This document shows positions 16,735 to 25,525 of a DNA stretch of 64,000 nt, piece after piece (within the stretch, counting starts at the first letter, position 1; each line of letters opens with the position of its first letter). Location: the NCBI GenBank assembly GCA_016713135.1, contig JADJPR010000016.1:62001-126000 (forward strand), given 5' to 3'. Origin of the DNA: Rhodanobacteraceae bacterium (GTDB taxonomy: Bacteria > Pseudomonadota > Gammaproteobacteria > Xanthomonadales > SZUA-5). Under the pieces are notes generated by a model. It was not told where the DNA came from. It did not search any database and worked only from the letters and a program-made list of their open reading frames with translations. The position numbers and the translations under genes were made by a program.

Positions 16735-17679
16735 ATGCATCGTCGCGACTTCCATCGACTGTCGGTAGCGTCGCTGTTCGGAGCGCTGCTGGCGCGTGAA
16801 GCCGGCGCGCATGCTGCAGGCCCGCAGGCCGCACCGATGCCGGAGCCCGCCGAAAAGTCCGCCGGCGAGGCGTTGACGCCCAACCAGCGCGATATCGCGT
16901 CCTCGACGTCAGCCCACCTGGAAGCCATGGGTCGCCACGAGGCGTTCATGAAGTTCCCCAAGGCCACGATCGGGCTGGTCGTGTATCCCGGGATGTTCCT
17001 GCAGGATCTGATCGGGCCGCTCACGGTCTTCGAGGCGCTGATGAATCGCGACATCCACCTCTTGTGGAAGACGCGCCAACCCATCGGCAACATGCAACCC
17101 GAGCACCCGACGCTGGTTCCGATTACCCCGACGACCACCTTCGAGGACTGCCCGAAGGAACTCGATGTGCTGTTCGTGCCCGGTGGCGTCCCGGGTACGC
17201 TCGCGATGATGGAAGACCCCGAAATGCTGGGATTCCTTCGCCGCATGGCGCCCAGCAGCCGCTACATCACCAGCGTCTGCACCGGTTCCTTCGTGCTGGC
17301 GGCAGCCGGCCTGCTGGATGGGTATCGTGCGGCCAGCTACTGGGCCGTGGCCGATCTGCTGGCCGAACTGAAGGCAATTCCATCCACCGAGCGGGTATGC
17401 GTGGACCGCAACCGCATCACCGGCGGCGGCGTGACGGCGGGCATCGACTTCGCGCTCACCATCGCCGCCAACCTGACCAGTCCGCTGTACGCCCAGGCCA
17501 TCCAGCTCTACCTGGAGTACGCCCCGTCGCCGCCCTTCGACGCCGGTCGCCCGGAGTCCGCGCCCGAAGCCGCGCGGGTATTCCTGGAGGACATGTTCGC
17601 TGGCCTGCGCGTGTCCACTCGTTCCATCGCGCAGCGTGTGCGCGAGCGCACCAACCCGGCCGGGGACACGCCAGGATGA
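16735..17679 (+). CDS. Exported isonitrile-hydratase-like DJ-1/PfpI enzyme
   Basis: Isonitrile hydratases turn R-NC into an N-substituted formamide. Over about 200 residues this 314-residue protein closely follows the Pseudomonas enzyme family: YPGMFLQDLIGPLTVFE (D91), TTFEDCPKELDVLFVPGG, TSVCTGSFVLAAAGLLDG (nucleophile C182), TGGGVTAGIDFALT and LEYAPSPPFDAG. Both residues known to be essential in the family, the Asp and the Cys, are kept. Unlike the cytoplasmic prototype it has a twin-arginine-like leader (MHRRDFHRLSVASLFG) and a 70-residue N-terminal extension, so export is likely. It is co-transcribed with a TonB receptor and overlaps the next gene by ATGA. Degradation of an isonitrile metallophore is an inference. 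Confidence 0.8.
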   Translation: MHRRDFHRLSVASLFGALLAREAGAHAAGPQAAPMPEPAEKSAGEALTPNQRDIASSTSAHLEAMGRHEAFMKFPKATIGLVVYPGMFLQDLIGPLTVFEALMNRDIHLLWKTRQPIGNMQPEHPTLVPITPTTTFEDCPKELDVLFVPGGVPGTLAMMEDPEMLGFLRRMAPSSRYITSVCTGSFVLAAAGLLDGYRAASYWAVADLLAELKAIPSTERVCVDRNRITGGGVTAGIDFALTIAANLTSPLYAQAIQLYLEYAPSPPFDAGRPESAPEAARVFLEDMFAGLRVSTRSIAQRVRERTNPAGDTPG

Positions 17680-17945
17680 GCGCATTCGGAGTGTTCGTGG
17701 TGCTGGTGATGCTGGCCTGGGGCGCGACCATCTGGGCCCTGCGCATCGAGTTTCGCGCGCAGGCCTACCGCGAGCGAAACCTGCCGGAGGCAAGCCGCGG
17801 ACCCTTCGTCGACCACGAACATCTTGCGTTCTGGCGCAACGGAGGCCAGCACCCGCCGGGCGGGCCGCGTCGCGCAGAGGAGTCCCAGGTTCGGCTCTGC
17901 GCGCCTTGCCGTGAACGGGAGCATCCGGGCGAGCAGTCGCCCTGA
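17676..17945 (+). CDS. 89-residue single-helix membrane protein coupled to the DJ-1 gene
   Basis: Its ATG overlaps the upstream stop (ATGA), so it is the third gene of the receptor / DJ-1 operon. One N-terminal transmembrane helix (FVVLVMLAWGATIWAL) is followed by a charged tail with a histidine cluster (DHEHLAF) and a C-x2-C pair (LCAPCRE), possible metal ligands. No family recognised. A partner or metal-handling role is inferred from position. Confidence 0.5.
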   Translation: MSAFGVFVVLVMLAWGATIWALRIEFRAQAYRERNLPEASRGPFVDHEHLAFWRNGGQHPPGGPRRAEESQVRLCAPCREREHPGEQSP

Positions 17946-18034
17946 GCCGCCGGAGCGGCGGCTCAGCTGGGGTCGAGCGCCGCAAAGGTCCCGGATGCCG
18001 GCCACCCGCTGAATTCACAGCACGATCTCGGGTT

Positions 18035-19297
18035 TCAGGCCGGCTGCGACCTGCGGAATGCGAGCCAGGCGGCATCGAATGCGGCCAGCAGCAGCACGGA
18101 CAGTCCGAGCAGCGGCATCAGCACGCACACGCCGACTGCGCCCGCGCGCACGCTGGCCGGCAAGGGTGCGTGGCTGCGCGGCGGCGCGCCGAGGCCAGCC
18201 GCGGGCCGGCGCCGGTACCAGCCGATCGCGCCGCTGATCGCCAGCCAGTACAGGGTCAGCACCAGCGCGGTGTTCAGCCACTGGTTGGCGCGACCGAGGA
18301 AAGTGCCCTCGTGCAGGTCGACCCCGGTTGCGACGATGCGCGGCAAGCTGGCGTAGTCGGCCCAGCCGACCCGCGCACGCACCTCGCCGCTGACCCGGTC
18401 GATCTGCAGCACGCGTTCCTCGCTGGCACGGCCGCGGCGTTCGGTGACGGTGACCGGCAGCGGGTGCGCGCGTGGCTGGATTTCCAGGGTCCCGGCCAGT
18501 CCTTCGGCGCGTGCGATCTCGACAACCCGCTGCAGAGGAAGATCGGGCCCGGCTGCCGTGGTGGACCACAACATCGGGTTCAGGGCCGCGGGCGCGGCCT
18601 GGCCGCTGGCGCGCTGCAGCGGGCGCAGGATCTGCTCGCCCCAGAAGGCGGTCCACGGCAGCGCGGTCAGCAGGAACAGCACCAGCAGGCCGGCGATCCA
18701 CACGCCGGCGACCGCATGCACATCGCGCCAGAAAACCCGGGTACCGCCGCGCAGGCGCGGGTACAGGGTGCCGGCCAGCCCCTTGCGGCCGCGCGGCCAC
18801 CACAGGTAGAGCCCGCTCAAGGCCATCGCCAGGGCCCAGCCGGCCCCCAGCTCCAGCAGCCAGGAGCCGGGATCTCCGAGCGGCCAGCCGCCGTGCAGCT
18901 TACGCGTCAGCCCGGGCAGCCAATGGCTGGCCGGGATGGCGCCCAGCGCCGCGCCGCTGCCCGGGTCCACGTACACCGGCTGCGGCAGTCCGCCCGGCGT
19001 GTCGAACAGGAACTCGGTGCTGCGCCGCGGATCGGCGGACACCCGGATGGTGCGCATGGCGGCGGAACCGGCAAGCGCCTGCGCCGCGGCCCGTTGCGCA
19101 TCCAGCGACGCCGGTTGCTCCGCCGACTGCACCACGCGCAAGGCCGGCCACAGGGCGTCGCCGATTTCCTGCGACCACAGCACCACCAACCCGCTGGTGC
19201 CCTGCCACAGCACGAAGGGGATCACCAGGAAGGCGGCGTAGAAATGCCAGCGCCAGAGCCGCGCGTAGGCACCGGTCGAGCGGATCTCGGCGGCCAT
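18035..19297 (-). CDS. PepSY-domain membrane protein (iron/copper-uptake associated)
   Basis: A 420-residue inner-membrane protein with at least four helices, starting MAAEIRSTGAYARLWRWHFYAAFLVIPFVLWQGTSG-like, with the conserved KLHGGWPLGDPG and WRDVHAVAGVW motifs of PepSY-TM proteins. These often reduce or release metal from imported siderophore complexes. Its start is one base after the stop of the receptor gene, so the two are co-translated. Ligand and electron donor are unknown. Confidence 0.85.
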   Translation of the reverse strand: MAAEIRSTGAYARLWRWHFYAAFLVIPFVLWQGTSGLVVLWSQEIGDALWPALRVVQSAEQPASLDAQRAAAQALAGSAAMRTIRVSADPRRSTEFLFDTPGGLPQPVYVDPGSGAALGAIPASHWLPGLTRKLHGGWPLGDPGSWLLELGAGWALAMALSGLYLWWPRGRKGLAGTLYPRLRGGTRVFWRDVHAVAGVWIAGLLVLFLLTALPWTAFWGEQILRPLQRASGQAAPAALNPMLWSTTAAGPDLPLQRVVEIARAEGLAGTLEIQPRAHPLPVTVTERRGRASEERVLQIDRVSGEVRARVGWADYASLPRIVATGVDLHEGTFLGRANQWLNTALVLTLYWLAISGAIGWYRRRPAAGLGAPPRSHAPLPASVRAGAVGVCVLMPLLGLSVLLLAAFDAAWLAFRRSQPA

Positions 19298-19298
19298 C

Positions 19299-21620
19299 TC
19301 AGAACCAGTCGTAGCGCAGTTCCAGCGCGTAGGTGCGCTGGGCGTAGGGGTGGAAGGCCCAGTAGGTGCGGTCGCCCAGGTTGTCAATGCCGAAGGCGGC
19401 GCTCCAGTTCTCGCTGGCCTGCCAGCGCAGGCGCGCGTCGGCGACGAAGAAGCTGCTGGTGCCGGTGTAGGCGTGACCGTTGGGATCGCTGTTGTCCAGG
19501 GTGTTGTACTGGCGCCCGCTGTAGCGCGCACCGAGCGTGAAGTCCCAGTCGTCGGCGAGGCGGTAGCCGGCCAGTAGGTTGGCGCGCCAACGCGGCACAC
19601 GCGGTTGCCACTGGCCGACGCTGGCCGGGAAGTTGTCGTTGCGCGTGATGATCGATTGCGCGAAGGTCAGGCTGGCGGTCAGCGAAAGCCCGTCGACCCA
19701 GACCCGCTCGCTGTTCCAGGCCAGTTCGACGCCGCGGGTGCGGATGCGATCGACGTTCTGGATGTTGGTCACGTTCGGCGTCACCGAGACATTGGTCTGC
19801 GAGTACAGCGCGTCCTCGGTGCGCTCGTAGAACAGCGTGGTCCGCAGGCTGCCTTCTGCGAGCGCGCGGCGCGCCGACAACTCGGCCGTCCAGGAACGCT
19901 CCGGCTTCAGGTTGGGGTCGTTGTTGACGATGACGTTGGTGGAGATGCTGCCCTGGTAGAGCTCGCTGACGGTCGGGTAGCGGATCGCGCGGCCGAGCGA
20001 GCCCTGCAGCGACCAGTCGCTGGCGAACTGCCAGGCCAGCGCCAGCTTGGGCGAGAAATCGCTCTCGCTGCGCGCAGCGAAGGCGAGGGTCTGGCTGGCG
20101 TTGGCGATCTGGCCATTGTCGGCGCGCCAGCGCTCCTGGCGCAGGCCGGCGGTACCCACCCAGTCATCGGCGATCTGCCAGGTGTCCTGCAGGTACAGGC
20201 TGGTCAGCCGGGTGTCGCCGCGGAAGGCGGAGAAGCGCGTTTCCGCGCCGCCGCGCAGCCAGTCCGAGGTGTTGAACACCGAGGTGCGCAACTCATGGCT
20301 GTCGCGCTGCAGGCCGAACTCGACCACGTGCGCGCCGTCCGGGCGCCACACGCCACTCGCAGACAGGGTGTCCCAGCCGGTGCCATCGCTGTCGGCGATG
20401 CGCCCGGCGCCACCGCTGTCCGCCTGCGGGCGCGCCACCGTGGGCGAGCGCGTGAGATCGCGCTGGTAGTCGTAGCGGCTGGCGGCGAGCTGGAAGTCGA
20501 AAGCCTCGCCGCTGCTGCGCTTCAGCGAGAGCCCGTGGATGGCGTGCTGCAGGTCCTGTCGCTGCAGCGAGATGTCGGCTGCGTTGAGCGCATAGCGGCT
20601 GCCGTCGATCACCACATTGCCGCTGTAGACCGGCTGCCCGGCGGCGTCGTAGAGGAAACTCGTCGAATCGCGGAAGGCATCGTTGTGCCACCAGCCGTAG
20701 ACATAGGACAGCCGCAGGTCCTCGGCGAAGTCGTAGGCGGCCTTGAACTTGGCGTGGTCCTGCACGGTGTCGATCGCATTGCCGGCGGACAGCAGCCACC
20801 ACGGGCGGTTGCGCGGATCGCGCCCGGCGACCGCGCCGCTGACCGGGGTGCCGCTGCCGCCGGGCACGCCCGCGCTGACCAGGCGGTTGGCGAAGGTCAG
20901 CGGGTGCCCTTCACTGTCCAGGCGACTCAGGTTCAGCCACCAGGCGAAGGCGCCGCTGCGATTGCCGACCGAGGCGCTCGACTGCCAGGAGGCGTAGTCC
21001 TCATCGATGCGGTAGAGGCGGTGGCGCTGGTGCTGGTAGCCGATCTTGGCGTGCGCCTCGAATGCCTCCGGCATGCGCGTGACGTAGTCGACGACCGCGC
21101 CCACCGAGTTGCCGGGATAGGCGGCCGAGAAGGGCCCGTAGAGCACATCGACGCGCGCGATCTCCTCGGGCGTCACCAGGCCCCAGCGCGGCGTGAAACT
21201 GGCGCCATTGCCGAGCAGGTTGGAGAGCAGGATGCCGTCGGCGTAGACCAGCGAGCGCGCGCTGTTGCCGGTGCCGGAAGCGCGCGTGGCGAGCACCGCA
21301 TGGTCGTAGTCGCCGATGTAGCGCTTGCGCACCAGCAGGCTGGGGAAGTACTTGAGCGCGTCCTCGCTGTCGATGGCGTTGATCCGCCGCTCGACCTCGT
21401 CGCCGCGGATGCCTTCCATGGTGGTCGGAATCTGGGTCGGCAGCGAGCTGGGTTGCGCGCCCTTGACGGTCACGGTGCCGAGTTGCTGGCGCGGGCCGCG
21501 CGCGGCGTCTGCATCGGCGGCGTCGGCGCCGTCGGCGGTGGCAGCGAAAGCAGCGGCGGGCTGCGCCAGGGCGCAGGCAATCGCCAGGGGCAGGCCCCGG
21601 CGCATGAGTCGTGCAAGCAT
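19299..21620 (-). CDS. TonB-dependent outer-membrane receptor (PepSY partner)
   Basis: I set the start at ATG 21620, which begins a good signal peptide (LARLMRRGLPLAIACALAQPAAAFA); the product is 773 residues. The TonB-box-like LGTVTVKG, a plug (EDALKYFPSLLVRKRYIGDYD ... VDVLYGPFSAAYPGNSVGAVVDYVTR) and a barrel ending ALELRYDWF are intact. It is the first gene of a two-gene unit with the PepSY protein, and an operator of the cluster lies 59 bases before the start. The plug differs from the siderophore-type receptor at 14.6 kb, so a different ligand is likely. Confidence 0.88.
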   Translation of the reverse strand: MLARLMRRGLPLAIACALAQPAAAFAATADGADAADADAARGPRQQLGTVTVKGAQPSSLPTQIPTTMEGIRGDEVERRINAIDSEDALKYFPSLLVRKRYIGDYDHAVLATRASGTGNSARSLVYADGILLSNLLGNGASFTPRWGLVTPEEIARVDVLYGPFSAAYPGNSVGAVVDYVTRMPEAFEAHAKIGYQHQRHRLYRIDEDYASWQSSASVGNRSGAFAWWLNLSRLDSEGHPLTFANRLVSAGVPGGSGTPVSGAVAGRDPRNRPWWLLSAGNAIDTVQDHAKFKAAYDFAEDLRLSYVYGWWHNDAFRDSTSFLYDAAGQPVYSGNVVIDGSRYALNAADISLQRQDLQHAIHGLSLKRSSGEAFDFQLAASRYDYQRDLTRSPTVARPQADSGGAGRIADSDGTGWDTLSASGVWRPDGAHVVEFGLQRDSHELRTSVFNTSDWLRGGAETRFSAFRGDTRLTSLYLQDTWQIADDWVGTAGLRQERWRADNGQIANASQTLAFAARSESDFSPKLALAWQFASDWSLQGSLGRAIRYPTVSELYQGSISTNVIVNNDPNLKPERSWTAELSARRALAEGSLRTTLFYERTEDALYSQTNVSVTPNVTNIQNVDRIRTRGVELAWNSERVWVDGLSLTASLTFAQSIITRNDNFPASVGQWQPRVPRWRANLLAGYRLADDWDFTLGARYSGRQYNTLDNSDPNGHAYTGTSSFFVADARLRWQASENWSAAFGIDNLGDRTYWAFHPYAQRTYALELRYDWF

Positions 21621-21679
21621 GGGAACGGATCCATCCGAAAAGTACCCGCAATCATCATGCACGGCCGCGCGCCTGCCCC

Positions 21680-21696
21680 TGCGGCAGATTGTCGCA
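21680..21696 (-). promoter_or_regulatory. 17-bp dyad operator, copy 4 (receptor / PepSY unit)
   Basis: TGCGGCAGATTGTCGCA has one mismatch to the dyad consensus in the outer-left half. On the minus strand GATGAT starts 24 bases after it, and an overlapping CATGAT at 21; either could be a -10. The receptor start is 59 bases away. Confidence 0.55.
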
Positions 21697-21748
21697 GACG
21701 CGAATCAGTCGCCCTTGCGTTCCGGGGCTGATCCAGCGCCCGCGGTGC

Positions 21749-23995
21749 TCAGAACGTCACCCGCACACCGGCATACCAGTTGCGCCCCATCCCGGGGACG
21801 GCGATACCGTAGGGTACGCCGTTGAGCATCATCGTGGCGCCCTGGCCGAGGTAGGCGCCGCCCTGCGGCAGGCGGTAGAGGCGATCGAAGGCGTTCTCGA
21901 CGCCGGCGTCGAAGCGCCATTGGCCGACGGTGTAGCCCACGCGCAGGTTGACCAGGCCATAGCCGGGCGTGGCGATCTCGTTGCGCACGGCGCTGGTGCG
22001 GTCCTTGCGGCTCACGCCGACCAGTTCCAGCGCGTTGTCCCAGGCGCCGAGCGTATGCCGCAGCGCCAGGCGCGCGTTGAGCGGCATGATCTGGTAGAGG
22101 TCGTCGTTGGTATCGCGGTTGCGCCCGCGGGTCCAGCCGGCGACTGCATCGAGGGCGAAGCGGCCGGCGTCGGTGTCGCCAAGCTCGAACCGGGCGTCGA
22201 CATCCACCCCATGCAGGCGCGCGCCCTGGTTGGCGTAACGCAGCACGTTGAAGGCGTTCGCCGTATTGGTCAGGCGCACGGCGTCGATGTAGTCGTCCAC
22301 ATGGGTGATCCACGGCGACACGCGCACCCGCCAGGCGGCGTCCGTTGCATGCCAGTCGAAACTGGCGGAAGCGGTGTAGGCGGTTTCCGGCACCAGGTCC
22401 AGGTTGCCGACATAGCCGTTGCCGTCGCCGACAGTGTTGTTCATGCCCGCGGCCATCGACCAGCTCGACCAGGTGTAGCGCTCGTAGAGATTGGGCGAGC
22501 GGGTCTTGCGCGCGATGCCGAACTCCACGGCAAAGGTCTCGCCGGGCTGGTAGCGCGCGAGCGCGGTCAGGTCCCAGTTGTCGTCGCTGCGGTCGTGCGG
22601 GCGCGCATTGAACGCAGCGGCCTCCGCGGCGGTCATCATGTACGAGCCCGGCGGCGCGGGATCGGTGTCGTAGCCGCGCACATCGCCGGCATCCGTGCTG
22701 ACGCGCTCGAAGCGCAGTCCGACCAGATGGGTCCAGCGCTCGCCGAAGCTGCCTTCCCACTCGCCATAGATCGCGCTGCGGTCGCGCTCGCCATCGTTGA
22801 TGTTGACGAAGGCGCCCGGCCACATGCCGCCGCCCGAGGCCGGCCAGTAGTCCTGCAAACGGTAGGCGTGCAACTCGCCGCCGATGCGCAGCAGGTCCTT
22901 GCCGCCCAGCGCGAATTCCGCCGCCAGCTTGCCGCCGTTGTTGATGCTGTCGCTCAGCATCGGCATGCCGGCGGCGCAGGTGTAGGAGATCGGGCTGCAG
23001 GGCCGGCCCTCGCTCATGCTGCCGGGCACGTTCGAGGCCATGCCGTACCAGAAGCGCTTGTCCGCACCGAAGTCCATCGCATGCGCCACATCCTCATGCC
23101 AGACGCGGGCATCGAGCGTCATGCCCGAGTACTCACCACGGTAATGCAGGTTGATGCGCTCGGCGCGGTTGTCGGTCAGGTCCATGCGCTGGTTGGGGTA
23201 GTTCTGGAACGGCATGTCCTGCAGGCCGATGCGCGCGTCGACGAGATGCGCGCCGCTGCGCCAACCGGCGGTCAGCTGGTGGTTGCGCGTGCGGTAGGCG
23301 CTGGATCCCACCTCGTCCAGCGGCAGGGTGTGGCCGTCACGCCCCGTGCTCATTGTCCGCTTGAAGTCCCCGCCGGCGGTGTAGTTGTCGGCCTCGGCCA
23401 GCGCGCCGGTGTAACCCAGGTGGAACTGCTCGCTGGCGAGGGTGAACGCGGCATCCACGCCAAATGCATCGCCGTTGCTGCGGAAGTAGCTGGCCAACTC
23501 CCCGCCATGGACCAGCTCTTCTCCCTCGATGGCGAAGCGCGGCGGTGCGGTCTCGAGCACGATGCTGCCGCCAATGCTGTCGCCACCGACGCTGACCGGC
23601 GTGATGCCGGCATAGACCTTGACCACCGCCACCTGTGCTGGCGCCACGTAGGACAGCGGCGGATTCATGTGATTGGGGCACGTGGCGACCAAGTCGGTGC
23701 CGTCGACCTGGATGCGCAGGCGGTCGTCGGCCAGGCCGCGGATCGCCGGCAGGCTGGACACGCCGCCCGCACCATAGGCACTGACGCCCGGCAGCTCGCG
23801 CAGCGAAGCGGCGGTGTCGGCACCGCGGCTGCCCACCAGGGCCTTGGGGTCCAGTACCCGCGCGCTGGGCAGTTCGGAAGGCCGCGCGCCTTCCACCGTG
23901 ATCGCGTCGAGCGTCGATGGATCGGGCCCGGCGAAAGCGACCGGAGAGACCAGGACCGCCAAGGCGGCCGCCAACGGATGCAATTTGAGACGCAT
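21749..23995 (-). CDS. TonB-dependent copper receptor of the OprC/NosA type
   Basis: The 748-residue outer-membrane protein carries the plug motif CPNHM (C106, M110), the CxxxM half of the copper site described for OprC, and HAM (H305, M307), which fits its HxM half. Around them the plug reads LRELPGVSAYGAGGVSSLP and MNPPLSYVAPAQVAVVKVY, characteristic of the TonB-copper subfamily. The barrel ends in Phe (WYAGVRVTF). Start at ATG 23995 gives a clear signal peptide (LAAALAVLVSPVAFA). In relatives it imports copper, for example for nitrous-oxide reductase. Its dyad operator ties it to the same regulon as the copper chaperone. Confidence 0.92.
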   Translation of the reverse strand: MRLKLHPLAAALAVLVSPVAFAGPDPSTLDAITVEGARPSELPSARVLDPKALVGSRGADTAASLRELPGVSAYGAGGVSSLPAIRGLADDRLRIQVDGTDLVATCPNHMNPPLSYVAPAQVAVVKVYAGITPVSVGGDSIGGSIVLETAPPRFAIEGEELVHGGELASYFRSNGDAFGVDAAFTLASEQFHLGYTGALAEADNYTAGGDFKRTMSTGRDGHTLPLDEVGSSAYRTRNHQLTAGWRSGAHLVDARIGLQDMPFQNYPNQRMDLTDNRAERINLHYRGEYSGMTLDARVWHEDVAHAMDFGADKRFWYGMASNVPGSMSEGRPCSPISYTCAAGMPMLSDSINNGGKLAAEFALGGKDLLRIGGELHAYRLQDYWPASGGGMWPGAFVNINDGERDRSAIYGEWEGSFGERWTHLVGLRFERVSTDAGDVRGYDTDPAPPGSYMMTAAEAAAFNARPHDRSDDNWDLTALARYQPGETFAVEFGIARKTRSPNLYERYTWSSWSMAAGMNNTVGDGNGYVGNLDLVPETAYTASASFDWHATDAAWRVRVSPWITHVDDYIDAVRLTNTANAFNVLRYANQGARLHGVDVDARFELGDTDAGRFALDAVAGWTRGRNRDTNDDLYQIMPLNARLALRHTLGAWDNALELVGVSRKDRTSAVRNEIATPGYGLVNLRVGYTVGQWRFDAGVENAFDRLYRLPQGGAYLGQGATMMLNGVPYGIAVPGMGRNWYAGVRVTF

Positions 23996-24094
23996 GGAAT
24001 CCTCGCAAAGGAATTGCCGGCAATCCGGCTCGGCGGCGAGTCTCCGTGCGCGGACACCCGGTGCCGATTGCGCGAGATCAAGAAATCGCGGGGG

Positions 24095-24111
24095 TGCGAC
24101 GATGTGTCGCA
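24095..24111 (-). promoter_or_regulatory. 17-bp dyad operator, copy 5 (copper receptor)
   Basis: TGCGACGATGTGTCGCA is a perfect dyad, extended by GGG...CCC flanks to 23 bases. It lies 99 bases before the copper-receptor start. At the 24-base spacing the hexamer is only GCAATC, so this copy lacks the clear -10 seen at the others. Confidence 0.6.
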
Positions 24112-24280
24112 CCCGGGCGCGGCCGGCCTTGCGCGGTCATGGCGAGGGACGCGGCAGATTCATCACGCGCATCCGAACATTGCGCAAGGCGTTGATTTGG
24201 AAGCGACAAACTCGAAGGGCACGCCCGGCCCGGAAGTGCTGCATGGCGCGGCTCGCCGGGCGCGTCCTCCGGTGACCAAG

Positions 24281-25300
24281 TCATTCGAAGCCGTTGCCGA
24301 AGAAGCCGTCGAACTCGTATGCGCCACGGTCTACCTGGCCGCCCAGAGTCCGCGGGTTGAGGGTGAAGTCAGTGGTGGTCAAGCCGCCCGGAGCGGCGTT
24401 CAGACCGGTGTTGCGCGCGGTGGAACCAGCCTTGGGGTGCAGCGTCCCGGGTACGAACCCGGGATCTCCGGTGCTTCCCGCGTTGACCGTCACACCGGAG
24501 GGGATGACGCTGGTGACGCCCAGGTGGTTGTTGTTCAGCAGCGCCAACACACTGCTCTCCAGGAACAGATCGCTGGAGCCGTTGTCGAAAATGATGTTGT
24601 TGGTCAGCCGGAAGAAGTCGGTCGCCAGACCGGCCAGGTACATCCCGGTGCCGCCTTGACTGGCGGGAGAGCTGATGGTGTTGTTGGTCACACTGTAGGT
24701 GCCACTGCCGAGCCCACGCAGGAAGATGTCATTGGCGCCGTAGCTGTTTCCGCTGAAAACGCTGCTGCGGAGCGCGAAAAGCATGCCATTCAGATCGACG
24801 CGCAGGCTCGCGGAGCCACCGCTGTTGCTGCAGCCGCGGAATGAAACCAGGTCGAAAACCAGGCGTGCGTTGGCACCGGCCAGCGATTGTGCGGAAACGC
24901 AGCCGGCGCTCAGCGGCGAGCTGCTGGTGCCGCCGCGAAAACTCAGCATCGAAAAGCTGATCTCATGAGAGCTGCCGTTGGGGTACTCGATATCGAGCAG
25001 CCGACCGCCAAGTCCGTTGAGGATCGTCTGGTCGGGTGAACTCGCGGTTTGCGCCGTGCAACCGGCGTTCCATCCACCGCTGATCGCCAGATCGCTGGTG
25101 TCTGCGATCTCCAGCCCCGGCGTGCTCGGCGTGGTGGCGATCGGGTAGGTGCCGGTGCGCACCCTGATCTGACTGGCGACGCCGCCTTGCGCCGAGGAGA
25201 TGGCATTGATCAGCTGGGTGTTCGTGGTGACGCAATAGACCTCGGCTTGCGCATGCGCGGCAAACAGCCCCAGGGCAAGCAGGAGGAATCGAGGGTGCAT
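24281..25300 (-). CDS. Secreted beta-helix-like protein with GFE tail
   Basis: A 339-residue product with a signal peptide (FLLLALGLFAAHAQA). The body consists of short Asn-, Ser- and Gly-rich repeats (SVTNNTISSPASQGG, RLTNNIIFDNGSSD) typical of right-handed parallel beta-helices or choice-of-anchor proteins. The C-terminus GAYEFDGFFGNGFE matches a tail often seen on secreted proteins of Lysobacterales. A surface or extracellular location is likely. Ligand or activity cannot be seen. Confidence 0.75.
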   Translation of the reverse strand: MHPRFLLLALGLFAAHAQAEVYCVTTNTQLINAISSAQGGVASQIRVRTGTYPIATTPSTPGLEIADTSDLAISGGWNAGCTAQTASSPDQTILNGLGGRLLDIEYPNGSSHEISFSMLSFRGGTSSSPLSAGCVSAQSLAGANARLVFDLVSFRGCSNSGGSASLRVDLNGMLFALRSSVFSGNSYGANDIFLRGLGSGTYSVTNNTISSPASQGGTGMYLAGLATDFFRLTNNIIFDNGSSDLFLESSVLALLNNNHLGVTSVIPSGVTVNAGSTGDPGFVPGTLHPKAGSTARNTGLNAAPGGLTTTDFTLNPRTLGGQVDRGAYEFDGFFGNGFE

Positions 25301-25453
25301 GGACGTGCTCCAGCAGGATTGATTACTGGAGGAACGCGATCTGAGCTCATTCAGGACATCCGCAGCAAAGCTCCGGACCCGATGGCGAGGGCCAGCCGGG
25401 ACTCAGGCTACGGGGACGCCACACGCGGTGCGACCGCCCAATCCGCTCTGGGA

Positions 25454-25478
25454 GCGATGAAGCGGGGCAAGGGTCGGA
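25454..25478 (+). repeat. Solitary arm of the GAAGCGGGGCAAGGG repeat family
   Basis: GATGAAGCGGGGCAAGGG, the purine-rich arm of the palindromic elements found from 28 kb onward, occurs here alone in the gap after regA, without a full complementary arm. It is the only trace of that family left of 28 kb. Confidence 0.5.
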
Positions 25479-25525
25479 AGCGCTCATGGCAGGGGCCGGT
25501 CCCGCGCCACCCTGTCCCGCCTGCG

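Noticed and set aside
12432..17679. DJ-1 proteins as AraC/GlxA-type regulators that bind the dyad operators
   Set aside because: Neither protein has a helix-turn-helix domain, and both carry export or membrane-anchor signals, so they cannot bind chromosomal DNA in the usual way.
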